Shown: positions 43,692-53,339 of the stretch, in pieces
How positions within the stretch are numbered: position 1 is the first letter of the stretch
Layout of the letters: every line of letters begins with the position of its first letter
From: Gavia stellata
Taxonomy: Eukaryota > Chordata > Aves > Gaviiformes > Gaviidae
Direction of reading: 5' to 3'
DNA: 64,000 nucleotides
Assembly: GCF_030936135.1 (NCBI RefSeq)
Contig: NC_082596.1
Coordinates: forward strand, 1,340,155 to 1,404,154
Made by a program: the position numbers and the translations under genes
The notes under the pieces: generated by a model
Seen by the model: only the letters and a program-made list of their open reading frames with translations
The model's database searches: none
Told to the model about the DNA's origin: nothing

Positions 43692-44118
43692 GGGCCCTCG
43701 CCACCACCCCTGACACCACCCTGGAAACCACGGCATGGATTGAGGATGCACCTCCGGGCTCTTCCTGGCACGTGGACCTGCCGCTCATGGCTCTTTCTCT
43801 CAAGGCACAAAGCAAGCAAGGAAGGGGCCAGCCCAGGCTGCCTGGAAACATGGACCATCCACCTCCTCCTCTTCTCCCAAGTCCTTCTTTGCATCGCCGC
43901 TTCTGCTATGTCCACTAGTCTCTGCTGCAAACACCTTCTCACAAGCTAAAGACCATCGAGGACCTCTTGTTCGCAGCTACCGCTGCAGGAAAGAAAGCCC
44001 TTGATGCTCTTGAAAAATCTAGTGCACACAAGGAACCTCGGCTGATGGTCACCCTACTTACACCTCAGACTGTCTCCCTTCCCTCGGTGGTCCTCCCTTT
44101 TACCTGTTTTTTACCTTC

Positions 44119-44124
44119 AATAAA
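44119..44124 (+). terminator. FK9 poly(A) signal
   Basis: AATAAA followed by GTTCTTCTGCATCCC; the canonical counterpart of the FK3 variant. Confidence 0.82.
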
Positions 44125-44402
44125 GTTCTTCTGCATCCCAGCCTGAGTCGCCTCTTCTTCATTTCATCTCCCAAGCCACTTCTAACCTCAGCCAGCACAA
44201 AGCCAGAGCTCAGGCGGCCATTGGGGTGGGTGGAAAGGGGCTACAAAACCTCTTTTAGGAAGTATGTAACCAACACCACAGACTGGCACAGAGGAGCTGC
44301 AAGCTCATGACGCAAGCCCTTCACCTGCCCAAACAAAGGCTTGGACATACTAATGCACATCTACCCATGCCTCTGACGAAAGCTCCCCGTGGTTTACGCA
44401 TT
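44125..44402. repeat. 3' flank of FK9
   Basis: Inverted counterpart of 12426-12708. Confidence 0.65.
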
Positions 44403-44711
44403 TAGAATCACAGAATCATTTAGGCTGAAGAAGACCCTTCAGAACATTGTGTCCAACCATTAACCTAACACTGCCAAACCACCACTAAACCATGTCCCTG
44501 AGCGCCATGTCTCCACATCTTTGAAACACCTCCAGGGATGGTGACTCAACACTACCCTGGGCAGCCTGTTCCAGTGTTTCTCCAATCTCTCAGGAAAGAA
44601 ATTTTTCCTAATATCCAGCCTAAACCTCCCCTGGTGCAACTTGAGGCCATTTCCTCTTGACCTGTCACTAGTCACTTGGGAGAAGAGACCAACACCCACC
44701 TTCTTCAAAGT
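44403..44711 (-). mobile_element. CR1b 3' piece
   Basis: Last 310 bp of a CR1 ([20 protein letters not shown] on minus), sharing the flank ATTTAGAATCACAGAATCAT with the FK3-side copy. Confidence 0.85.
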
Positions 44712-44880
44712 GACTTGGTGAGCACTTCTGCCAGCTCCCTCAATACGCTTGGGAGGATCCCATTCGGCCCCATACCCTTGTGTATGACTAAGTGGTGTAG
44801 CAGGTCGCTAACCATTTCTGTTGGAGTATGAGGGTTTCACTCTGCTCTCCCCTGACCAGCTTTATTCCTCAGCACAACTC
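44712..44880 (-). mobile_element. CR1 fragment from the endonuclease-RT linker
   Basis: The minus strand reads [19 protein letters not shown], then [14 protein letters not shown], the conserved CR1 ORF2 stretch before RT. It is joined directly to the CR1b 3' piece. Confidence 0.8.
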
Positions 44881-45366
44881 CCTGGCCATCACAGCAAGCA
44901 GAGTCACACCAAAGAGAATCAGTGAGGGCACAAGGAACCTCTCGGGATCATCCACTTCAACCCAACCTGCTCAAGCAGGGTCAGCTCGAGCAGGCTCTTC
45001 ACAACCATGTCCAGCCAGGTTTCAGTATCTCTAAGGATGGAGACTCCAACACCTCTCTGTGCAACAGGTTCCACTGTTTGACTACCCTCATACTGAAAAA
45101 GGCTTGCATTCTCTTCCAAGGCAATGGCACGTCTTTTCAGCTTTCTCCATTCACCCTTGCCCTGGCCATGGGCGCCGATGAGAAGAGTCTGACTCCCCTG
45201 TCCTCATTCCCTCCCGTACGGGATGTACAGACATTGATGGTCTGCATGACCTTGCCTCCTCCCCTGCCTGGCCTTGCCTCCTGGCTGGAAAACCACCCAG
45301 CTCTCTCAGCTTCTCCGCATAGGAAGGATGCTCCAGTCCCCTCAGCATCTTCGTGGCCCTGCACTC
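44881..45366 (-). mobile_element. old CR1 3' part
   Basis: Minus-strand CR1 ORF2 C-terminus (MEENASLFQYEGSQTVEPV) and 3' end with CACTGATTCTC. Its left border abuts the linker fragment. Confidence 0.7.
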
Positions 45367-46150
45367 GACTCCCAACGGCATGAAATTTAACAAGAACAAA
45401 TGCCAGATTCTGCACCTGGGACGCAGTAACACCGGGCACAAGCACAGGCTGGGAGAGGAGAGGCTGGAGAGCAGCCCCGCAGAAAGGGATCTGGGGGTGC
45501 TGGCTGACAGCAGGCTCAACAGGAGGCAGCTGTGTGCCCTGGCAGCCGAGGGGGCAAACCCCATCCTGGGGTGCGTCAAACACACCATAACCAGCCGGTC
45601 AAAAGAGGGGATTGTCCCGCTGTGTTCAGCCCTGGTACGGCCTCACCTTGAGTACTGTGAGCAGTTCTGGGCCTCACCATTTAAGAAGGTTGTGAAAGTC
45701 CTTGAAAGCATCCAGAGGAGGACAACAAAGGTGGTGACAGGGCTGGGAGGCATGTCCTGTGAGGAGGGGCTGAGGACTTTGGGTTTGCCTAGTTTGGAGG
45801 AGGCCGACGGGTGACCTCATTGCTCTCTGCAGCTTCCTGAGGAGGGGAAGGGGAGAGGGAGGTGCTGACACTGGGTCCCTTGGACCCAGCGACAGCACAC
45901 ATGGGAATCGTTCAAAGCTGCATCAGGGTAGGTTCAGACGACATTAGGAAGAATTTCTTTACAGAGACCGTGGTCAAACACTGGAATAGGCTTCCTAGAG
46001 AAGCAGTCAATGCTCCATGCCTGTCAGTGTTTAAGAGGCATCTGGACAATGACCTTAATAACATGCTTTAACCTTTGGTCAGCCCTGAAGTGGTCAGGCA
46101 GTTGGACTAGATGATCCTTGTAGGTCCCTTCCAACTGGACTGCTCTACTC
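45367..46150 (+). mobile_element. CR1 fragment, same family as 1108-2545
   Basis: MKFNKNKCQILHLGRSNTGHK, then LEYCEQFWAS and [20 protein letters not shown]; 3' end GTCTATTCTGCTCC. Inverted copy of 1108-1890, joined at CCAACGG to older CR1 on its left. Confidence 0.88.
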
Positions 46151-47369
46151 TACTCTAGTCTATTCTGCTCCATCAAACCTTCCGCACACAAACAGCACCT
46201 CGAGGTTCTCAGGCGCACAGCCCAGCATGCGCCCCTCCCATTTCCCCTCCACCATGTCCAGTCCCGCTCTGGCCCCACAAACACTGCGCAGAGAAATGGC
46301 CTCAGCCCTCGGCACTCAGCCCAAAGAAAGACCCCACAGGCGGTCACTCCCAGCCTCCCCTGCCTGCCGCTCCCGCTCCCCCTGGGCCTCTCACGGGCCT
46401 CACCAGCTCTCCCAGAGCTCACCAGCCTCAGCCCCGCGGCCGCAGCCTTCCCTCACCACAGCCAGGCACTGCCTCAGCACCCTCAGCGACCAGCCAATCG
46501 GGAGGCAGCTAACAACCTGCCAATCGGGAGGCAGCTAACAACCTGCCAATCAGGGGAGGGCTGACAGGCACCAGCTGCTGCAGAAGCTCCTGGAAGCTTC
46601 CAGAAGGCCACTCTCAGCACCCCAAAATCAACACCTCCAGTCCAATAAATAGATAATCTTCACAAAACAGCCCCCAAAACAACTGCTGGGAGGGGTGGGA
46701 GGTGAACGAGGGAATGAATGAGTAGAAATGCTGCCAAAACCCAACCCAAACCCCTCACACGGAAGAAGTTAGAGACCTCAGAGGGGCAAGAGGGAGGGAA
46801 AATGCCCTGATTAAATAACACCCCACAAAAAAAGCTGACATCAATAAATACATCAACAGACCCTGCACTTCTTGTCCTTGCTGCAGGGTGCCAGGGACAC
46901 CCACGCAGGGTCCCCTGTCCTGTCCCCCCTTGCTGTGTTCCCCAGACCAATCTCCTGGCAGTCCCCATGACACCATCTTCCTTCACGGCGGGGTGCCAGG
47001 GCCACACACACAGGGTCCCGTGTCACCGTGCCCAGCTTCCAGCGATATGGGAGTCCCCAGGCCACGGACTCACCTTGCTGTGGGGTCCCCAGCTGAACCC
47101 TTGGGGGGATCCCCACACCACCATCCCCTCTTCACTGCAGGGTCCCATGCAAGAGTCTCCCGACCACCATCCCCTCTGCTGCAGGGTCCCTGGACCACCT
47201 GTGCAGGGGACCCCAAGCCACCATCCCTCTGCTCTGAGGTCACACAGAGAGCCCCCTCTGTGAGCTCACCATCCTCCTCACCGTGGGGACCCTGCACCAC
47301 AGCATGGGGCACTGAGCACCAGGTGCAGGAACAAGCCCCTGACCCTGCTCTGCTGGGAAGGTGGGGCTC
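46151..47369 (-). repeat. S element copy 4
   Basis: It has the extended right end shared with copy 1 (46151-46307), the 26-bp CCAAT repeats near 46488-46553, the AT-rich part with AATAAA on the plus strand, and the minisatellite part. It ends at the LTR. Confidence 0.8.
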
Positions 47370-48338
47370 TGTGGTGGGTTCACCTGGGCTGGATGCCCGG
47401 TGCCCACCAAGCTGCTCTATCACTGACTGTCCTCAGCTGGACAGGGGGAGACAAATACACCAGGGGCTCCTGGGTCGAGATAAGGACAGGAAGATCACTC
47501 ACCAATTACCGTCAAGGGAAAAATTAATTTCACGTATTGCCAATCGAAATTAAGGGTAGAATAATGAGAAGTAAAACCTAATCCTAAAATATCTTCCTGC
47601 CATCCCTCCCTTCTTCTGGCCTCAACTGCACTCCCAAATTCTCTACCTCCTCCTCCCCAGCGGCGCAGGGGGACGGGGAATGCGGGTTGTGGTCAAGTCA
47701 TCACACGTTGTCTCTGCTGATTCTTCCTTGCTCCACTGTGCGGTCCCACCCATGGGAGACAGTCCTTCACAAACTTCTCCAACATGGCTCCTTCCCATGG
47801 GCTGCAGTTCTTCACAAACTGCTCCAGCATGGCTCCTTTCCACGAGGTGCAGACCCTCAGGAACGGACTGCTCCAGCATGGATCGCCCGTGGCGTCACAG
47901 GTCCGGCTAGAAGACCTGCTCCAGCAGAGCTATACATGGGGTCACAGCCTCCTTCGGATGCATCTACCTGCTCCGGTGTCAGGTCCTCCATGGGCTGCAG
48001 GTGGATGTCTGCTCCACCATGGACCTTCATGGGCTGCAGGGGGACAAACTGCTCTACCATGGTCTTCACCACAGGATGCAGGGAATCTCGGCTCCAGCGC
48101 CTTCTCCCTTCTCTCATCCAGTTAATATAGCGCAGCAGATTTTTCCCCTTCGTAAATATGTTTAGCACAGAGGCGCTACCACCGTTGCTGATTGGCTCAT
48201 GTTTGGCCACTAGCAGCTCCATTTGGAGCTGGCCAGCATTGGCTCTATCAGACACTGGGGAAGCTTCTGGAGCCTTCTCACAGAAGCCACCCCTGTAGCC
48301 CCTTCGCTACCAAAACCTTGCCACGAAAACCCAACACA
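47370..48338 (-). mobile_element. retroviral LTR between FK9 and FK10, fossil
   Basis: Inverted, from TGTGGTGGGTTC to CCCAACACA, 969 bp; same family and same S junction as 14080-15075. Confidence 0.8.
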
Positions 48339-48817
48339 TCCAGCTAAAAGCCTACAAGCAAGAGGGGCACCAAGGCACCCACAGAGCACATCCAACGGGA
48401 AAGGCGAGGCCTAAAGACAGGCTTAGCGAGTTGGCAGCAGTGTGTGGAGTGGCCGAACACATTGGAAGGGGCAGCGCCTCACGACCCTCTTCACAACGCA
48501 CCCGCAAACCACATCACACGAGTGCCACAGGATGACATCACTGACGACACCCCACCTCTATTATGCTTTGGTCATGACTTCTACCTGCCCTGACACGTGC
48601 CATCAACACCAGCCTTTGGCCTCTAATACTCTCACTTAAAAGCTGCCGCCTGGGCCAAGCGGACATGTCCTCAAGAGGAGGACATGATATTGCAGAATTT
48701 CAGGAAGGAAAACACGTCCCACCTTATTACTCATGAGGTTGTGGCAAGCAACAGCTGCTTGATGAAAAATGCTGTCATGCGCAAAGATTGTCGCGCCCCT
48801 TGAGGACAAGAATAAAA
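48339..48817 (+). promoter_or_regulatory. FK10 promoter and class B upstream block
   Basis: TATA box ATAAAA at 48812-48817 (context AGAATAAAAGCC). GGACATGTCC lies at 48661-48670 and forms a perfect 9-bp dyad with GAGGACATG (48664-48672 and 48678-48686). CCAGCCTTTGGCCTC lies near 48610. Confidence 0.75.
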
Positions 48818-49108
48818 GCCGTCCCAGAGCCTCTCTCCCTCACACACTTCGCCTTACGCCGCCTTCTCCGCAGTCAACAAGGTGAGCCTGAAACCCTTTC
48901 CCCTCCTTCTCCTGACCCACCTGGCCCCTTCTTCCAGCACACTCTGACTCCAGACTCAGCAATCCTGATGCCTCCCCAACACCACACACCCCACAGTCCC
49001 ACACCACGCCTCCCCATCCCTCGCCCTCCTGCAACACCACCCCTTGTACCCCCATTCCCCTCCACTTCCTCAACACCCTCTCTTCCAGGAACCCTCCACA
49101 CCACAGAC

Positions 49109-49417
49109 ATGGCCTGCTACGACCTCTGCCGCCCCTGCGGACCCACCCCACTGGCTAACAGCTGCAACGAGCCCTGTGTCAGGCAGTGCGAGGACTCCCG
49201 TGTCGTTATCCAGCCTTCCACCGTGGTCGTCACCCTGCCAGGACCCATCCTCAGCTCCTTCCCACAGAACACCGCCGTCGGATCCTCCTCATCCGCTGCC
49301 GTGGGCAACATCCTCAGCTCCCAGGGAGTGCCCATCTCCTCCGGTGGCTTTGGCTACGGCTTCGGCTTTGGAGGCCTGGGCTGCTTCAGCGGCAGAAGAG
49401 GCTGCTACCCCTGCTAA
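49109..49417 (+). CDS. feather beta-keratin FK10
   Basis: 102-residue keratin of the STVVV type with D17N (LANSC), Y85F in the tail (FGYGFGFGG) and G94S (CFSGRRG). Nine cysteines are present. The intron is 48882-49088 (207 bp). An open frame runs from 48788 through exon 1 and the intron into this gene, but the splice sites and the family start MACYDLC put the true start at 49109. The 5'UTR reads CAGGAACCC after the acceptor, where others have CAGGGACCC. It has a long 3'UTR (about 415 nt) like FK8 and a class B promoter. With three tail or head changes it is the most diverged protein of the set. The frame is intact. Confidence 0.96.
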   Translation: MACYDLCRPCGPTPLANSCNEPCVRQCEDSRVVIQPSTVVVTLPGPILSSFPQNTAVGSSSSAAVGNILSSQGVPISSGGFGYGFGFGGLGCFSGRRGCYPC

Positions 49418-49830
49418 GGGCCCTCGCCACCACCCCTGACACCAAGCACCCACATCCGGGAGGACACGGAATCGATTGAGGACGCACCTCCAGGATGTCA
49501 CTGGGACGTAGACCTGGCGCCCGTGGCTCTTCTTCTCAAGGGAAAACGCAAGGAAGCAGGGAAGGGGCCAGCCCAGGCTGCCTGGAAACATGGCCCATGT
49601 ACCTCCTCCGCTTGTCCCACCTCCTTCTTTGAATCGCCCCTTCTGCTATGTCCACTACTCCCTGCTGCAAACACCTTCTTGCAAGCCAACAACCAGCCGA
49701 GACCAGGAAGATCTTGCTGCTCTGACAAGATCTTTCTCACACAAGGGACCTTGGCTGACGGGTGCCCTACTTGCACCTCACACCGGCTCTCTTCCACTTT
49801 TCACTCCTTCCTTTTCACCCTTTTTCCCTC

Positions 49831-49836
49831 AATAAA
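49831..49836 (+). terminator. FK10 poly(A) signal
   Basis: AATAAA followed by GACGTCCTGCATCCC. Confidence 0.82.
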
Positions 49837-50171
49837 GACGTCCTGCATCCCAGCATGACACGCCTCCACTTCCTTTCTTTCCCAAGGCTCTTCCAACTTC
49901 ACACAGCACAAAGCCAGGGCTCAAAAGGCCCTCAGGGTGGGTGGAAAAGGGCTACAAGACCTCTCTTAGGGACTATGTCCCCAGCAACAACAACAACAAC
50001 ACAGACCGCTAAACGGGGGCTTCCAGCCCATGACACAAGCCCTTCACTTGCACAAACAAAGGCTCGGACATGCTAATGCACTTCTACCCATGCCTCTGAC
50101 GCAACCTCCCCATGGCACCACGTCCTTGACCAACTCTCTTCCCCAGCATGACTCCCTGCCCAGCACAGCAA
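49837..50171. repeat. 3' flank of FK10
   Basis: Copy of the FK8 flank, with a longer CAACAACAACAACAAC run (49984-50001). Confidence 0.65.
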
Positions 50172-50430
50172 GCAGAATTACAGCAAACAGAATCAGTGAG
50201 GGCACAAGGAAACTCAGGAAATCATCTACTTCAACCCAACCTGCTCAGGCACGGTCAGCCCGAGCAGACTGTCCACGACCACGTCCAGCCAGGTTTTCAG
50301 TATCTCCAAGGATGGAGACTCCGACACCTCTCTGCGCTGCCGGTTCCACTGCTTGACCACCCTCACACTGGAAGAGGCTTGCCTTCTCTTCCAAGGATAT
50401 GGCACATCTTTTCAGCTTGGTCCACTCACC
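50172..50430 (-). mobile_element. old CR1 3' end
   Basis: Copy of 40546-40796 in the same orientation. Confidence 0.65.
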
Positions 50431-50469
50431 TGTGGTGGGTTGACCCTGGCTCAACTCCAGGTGCCCACC
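50431..50469 (-). mobile_element. remnant of a retroviral LTR end, fossil
   Basis: Starts TGTGGTGGGTTGACC like 40797, but only about 39 bp of LTR remain before old CR1 sequence resumes. Confidence 0.65.
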
Positions 50470-50965
50470 CAGTTTGCACTCAACCTCACTGGCTACTTAT
50501 GCAAACCCATAATTTCTTGGGTGGTCTATGAGAAATTAAGGGGAGAAAACGTCAAAGGCTTTACTGAAAAGTCAACGTAAACACCAGCCACGTCTCTCTC
50601 CTCGTCCACAAAGCTAGTCACTTCAAAGTAGAAGACACACAGGTTGGCCAAGCATGATTTCCCCTTTGTAAATCCATGCTGAAAACTCCCCATCACCTCG
50701 TTGTCCTTACGGGGATTGGCAGTGCCTTCCAAGAGGGTTTACTACATCACCTTCTCAGAAACGAGGTCAGGCTAGGAAACCTCTACTTTCCCAGATCTTC
50801 CTTCCTGATCTTCTCCAAGATACAAGGGCTATGAGTTCTCTTTCCAGCCATCAAAAACCACTCCCAGGCACCACCAACTTCCCAACAGAATGGAGAGGGG
50901 CCTCCCAAGGGCATCAGCCAGCTCCCTCCACATTCATGGCTATGACGCCTCAGGCCCCATGGACT
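50470..50965 (-). mobile_element. old CR1 fragment
   Basis: Copy of the 41341-42030 element (FQHGFTKGKSCLANLCVFY on minus), starting further inside. Confidence 0.72.
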
Positions 50966-51539
50966 TGCTTATCTCCAGACGCACAGCATTCCTTCCTACC
51001 TCCCTTCATCTTCCTCAGCAACAAGCACTGCTTGCCTGACAAACAGCCTGCAAAACACTCACCTCAGCTCAACTGGGCAGGCCTTGCATTCATCAAACCT
51101 TTGGCATGCATCCACCACAACCAAGGCCTCAGCTCTGCAGCCATGTGCTGCATGCTCGCCTCCAACTCCCCTCAGCAATCTCCAAATTCTCTTTCTTCTC
51201 ATTCTTCTTCTTTGGATGTGTCACGCCAGAGCCCAAGCACCGTATCATGCCATAGCCCAAGCACTGCATCACACCAAAGCCGACTCTGCACATGTACCAT
51301 CCCCAGCTAAGGGGAGCGCTATGGAGGGGCCAACACAAGCCTTTGGAGAGCCTGGCAGGGCTCCCCACATGACAGGGCCTGCGAGCTCTGAACCGTAGGT
51401 GACAGGACAATGACATGCTCTTGCAATTAGCCCTCCTCTGCCTGCATGCAGACACTCCCAGGGAGGGCACCAAGGAGGCACAAGCCCAAACAGGCAGCCT
51501 CCTTTCTCCCAGCTACAACCTTACAAGCAACAGCGGCAC
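50966..51539. other. distal upstream spacer of FK11
   Basis: Inverted copy of 20901-21446; no gene seen. Confidence 0.55.
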
Positions 51540-52041
51540 CAAGGCACCCACAGAGCACACTCAATGGGAAAGGCCAGGCCTTAGTAAAGGCTTAGCGAGC
51601 TGGCAGCAAAGCGGGGAGGGACTAAATGCAATTGGAAGGGGCAGACCCTCACGCGCAGCACACTTCCAAACCAAGACCAGCCGCCCAGGGCTGAGATGAA
51701 TTGAGGCCCCCTCTTCACAACGCACCCGCAGACCACACCACACGAGTGCCACGGGATGACCTCACTGACGACACCCCACCTCTATTATGCTTTGGTCATG
51801 ACTTCTACCTGCCCTGACACGTGCCATCAACACCAGCCTTTGGCCTCTAATACTCTCACTTAAAAGCTGCCGCCTGGGCCAAGCGGACATGTCCTCAAGA
51901 GGAGGACAGGAAATTGCAGAATTTCAGGAAGGAAAACACGTCCCACCTTATTACTCACGAGGTTGTGGCATGTAACAGCTGCTTGCTGAAAAATGCTGTC
52001 ATGCGCAAAGATGGTCACGCCCCTTGGGGACCAGCATAAAA
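51540..52041 (+). promoter_or_regulatory. FK11 promoter and class B upstream block
   Basis: TATA box ATAAAA at 52036-52041; half-site GGACATGTCC at 51885-51894 in a dyad with one mismatch; CCAGCCTTTGGCCTC near 51835. No CR1 interrupts it. Confidence 0.74.
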
Positions 52042-52329
52042 GTCAGCCCAGAGCCTCTCTCCCTCACACACTGCTCCTGACGCCTTCTCCTTCACGGTCA
52101 ACAAGGTGAGCCTGAAACCCCTTCCCCTCCTTCTCCTGACCCACCTGGCCCCTCTCTTCCAGCACGCTCTGCCCCAAGACTCAGCAGCTTTGACGCCTCC
52201 ACCACGCTGCCCACAGCCCCATACCAGGACTCCACAATCGCTCGCACTCATGCGACAGTAAAACTCGCACCCCCATTCCCCTCCACTTCCTCAACACCCT
52301 CTCTTCCAGGGACCCTCCACACCACACAC

Positions 52330-52632
52330 ATGGCCTGCTACGACCTCTGCCGCCCCTGCGGACCCACCCCGCTGGCTGACAGCTGCAACGAGCCCTGTGT
52401 CAGGCAGTGCGAGGACTCCCGCGTCGTCATCCAGCCTTCCACCGTGGTCGTCACTCTGCCAGGACCCATCCTCAGCTCCTTCCCACAGAACACCGCCGTC
52501 GGATCCTCCTCATCCGCTGCCGTGGGCAACATCCTCAGCTCCCAGGGAGTGCCCATCTCCTCCGGCGGCTTCGGCTACGGCTTTGGAGGCCTGGGCTGCT
52601 TTGGCCGCGGAAGAGGCTGTTACCCCTGCTAA
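52330..52632 (+). CDS. feather beta-keratin FK11 (100-residue form)
   Basis: 100-residue keratin, STVVV core, FGYGFGG tail and [11 protein letters not shown] end, nine cysteines. It differs from FK4 by E29D and from FK7 by K28E. The intron is 52106-52309 (204 bp) and includes the TTTTACTGTCGCATGAG-type stretch (inverted orientation, 52246-52263) shared with FK4. It has a class B promoter and a short 3'UTR. The coding exon and the next 3.9 kb downstream mirror FK7 without net length change, but the promoter is different, so FK11 and FK7 carry the same body under different promoters. Confidence 0.97.
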   Translation: MACYDLCRPCGPTPLADSCNEPCVRQCEDSRVVIQPSTVVVTLPGPILSSFPQNTAVGSSSSAAVGNILSSQGVPISSGGFGYGFGGLGCFGRGRGCYPC

Positions 52633-52911
52633 GGGCCCTCGTCACCACCCCTGACACCAACCACCCACACCCTGGAAACCATGGCATGGATTGAAGATGC
52701 ACCTCTGGCCCTTCCTGGAATGTCAAGCTACTATCCACAACTCCTCCTCTCAAGGCACCAAGCAAGGAAGCAGGGAAGGGGCCTGCCCAGGCTGCCTGGA
52801 AACATGGCCCATGTACCTCCTCCTCTTCTACCACCTCCTTCTTTGCACCTCACACCGACTCCCCTCCACTTGGTGCTCCTGCATTTTCACTCTTTTGCCT
52901 CAATAAAGTCC

Positions 52912-52917
52912 TCCTGC
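52912..52917 (+). terminator. FK11 poly(A) signal
   Basis: AATAAA followed by GTCCTCCTGCATCCC. Confidence 0.82.
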
Positions 52918-53339
52918 ATCCCAGCCTCAAATGCCTCCACTTCCTTTCTTCTCCCAAGGCTTTTCCAACTTCACCCGAGAAAAAACAGAGCCTAATAGAT
53001 CATCAGGGTGGGTGGAAAGGGGCCACAAGACCTATCGTACAAAATATGCCACCACCAACACCGGTGCCTCGTGGCTTCCAGAACATTACGCAAGCCCACC
53101 AGTTGCTCAAAGCCTTTGGCGCAATAATGCACACCTTCATATGCCTCTCACAAAGTCTCCCCGTGCCAGAACACCCTTGACTAACTCTCTTCCCTACAAT
53201 GACTCTCCTGCCCTCCCAGCAAACAGAATCACAGAATCATGTAGTTCGGCAGGAACCTCTGGAGACCATGTGCTTCAACCCCGCTCCTCAAGCAGGGCCA
53301 CCTACAGCAGGTTGTCTGGCGCCATGGCCAGTCGGGATT
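52918..53339. repeat. 3' flank of FK11 and old CR1 tail
   Basis: Inverted copy of 36256-36686. Confidence 0.7.

Noticed and set aside
48788-49417. 209-codon open frame that would extend FK10 at its N-terminus
   Set aside because: It crosses the conserved exon 1 donor and intron acceptor. The other genes have stops in this region, and the family start is MACYDLC at 49109.
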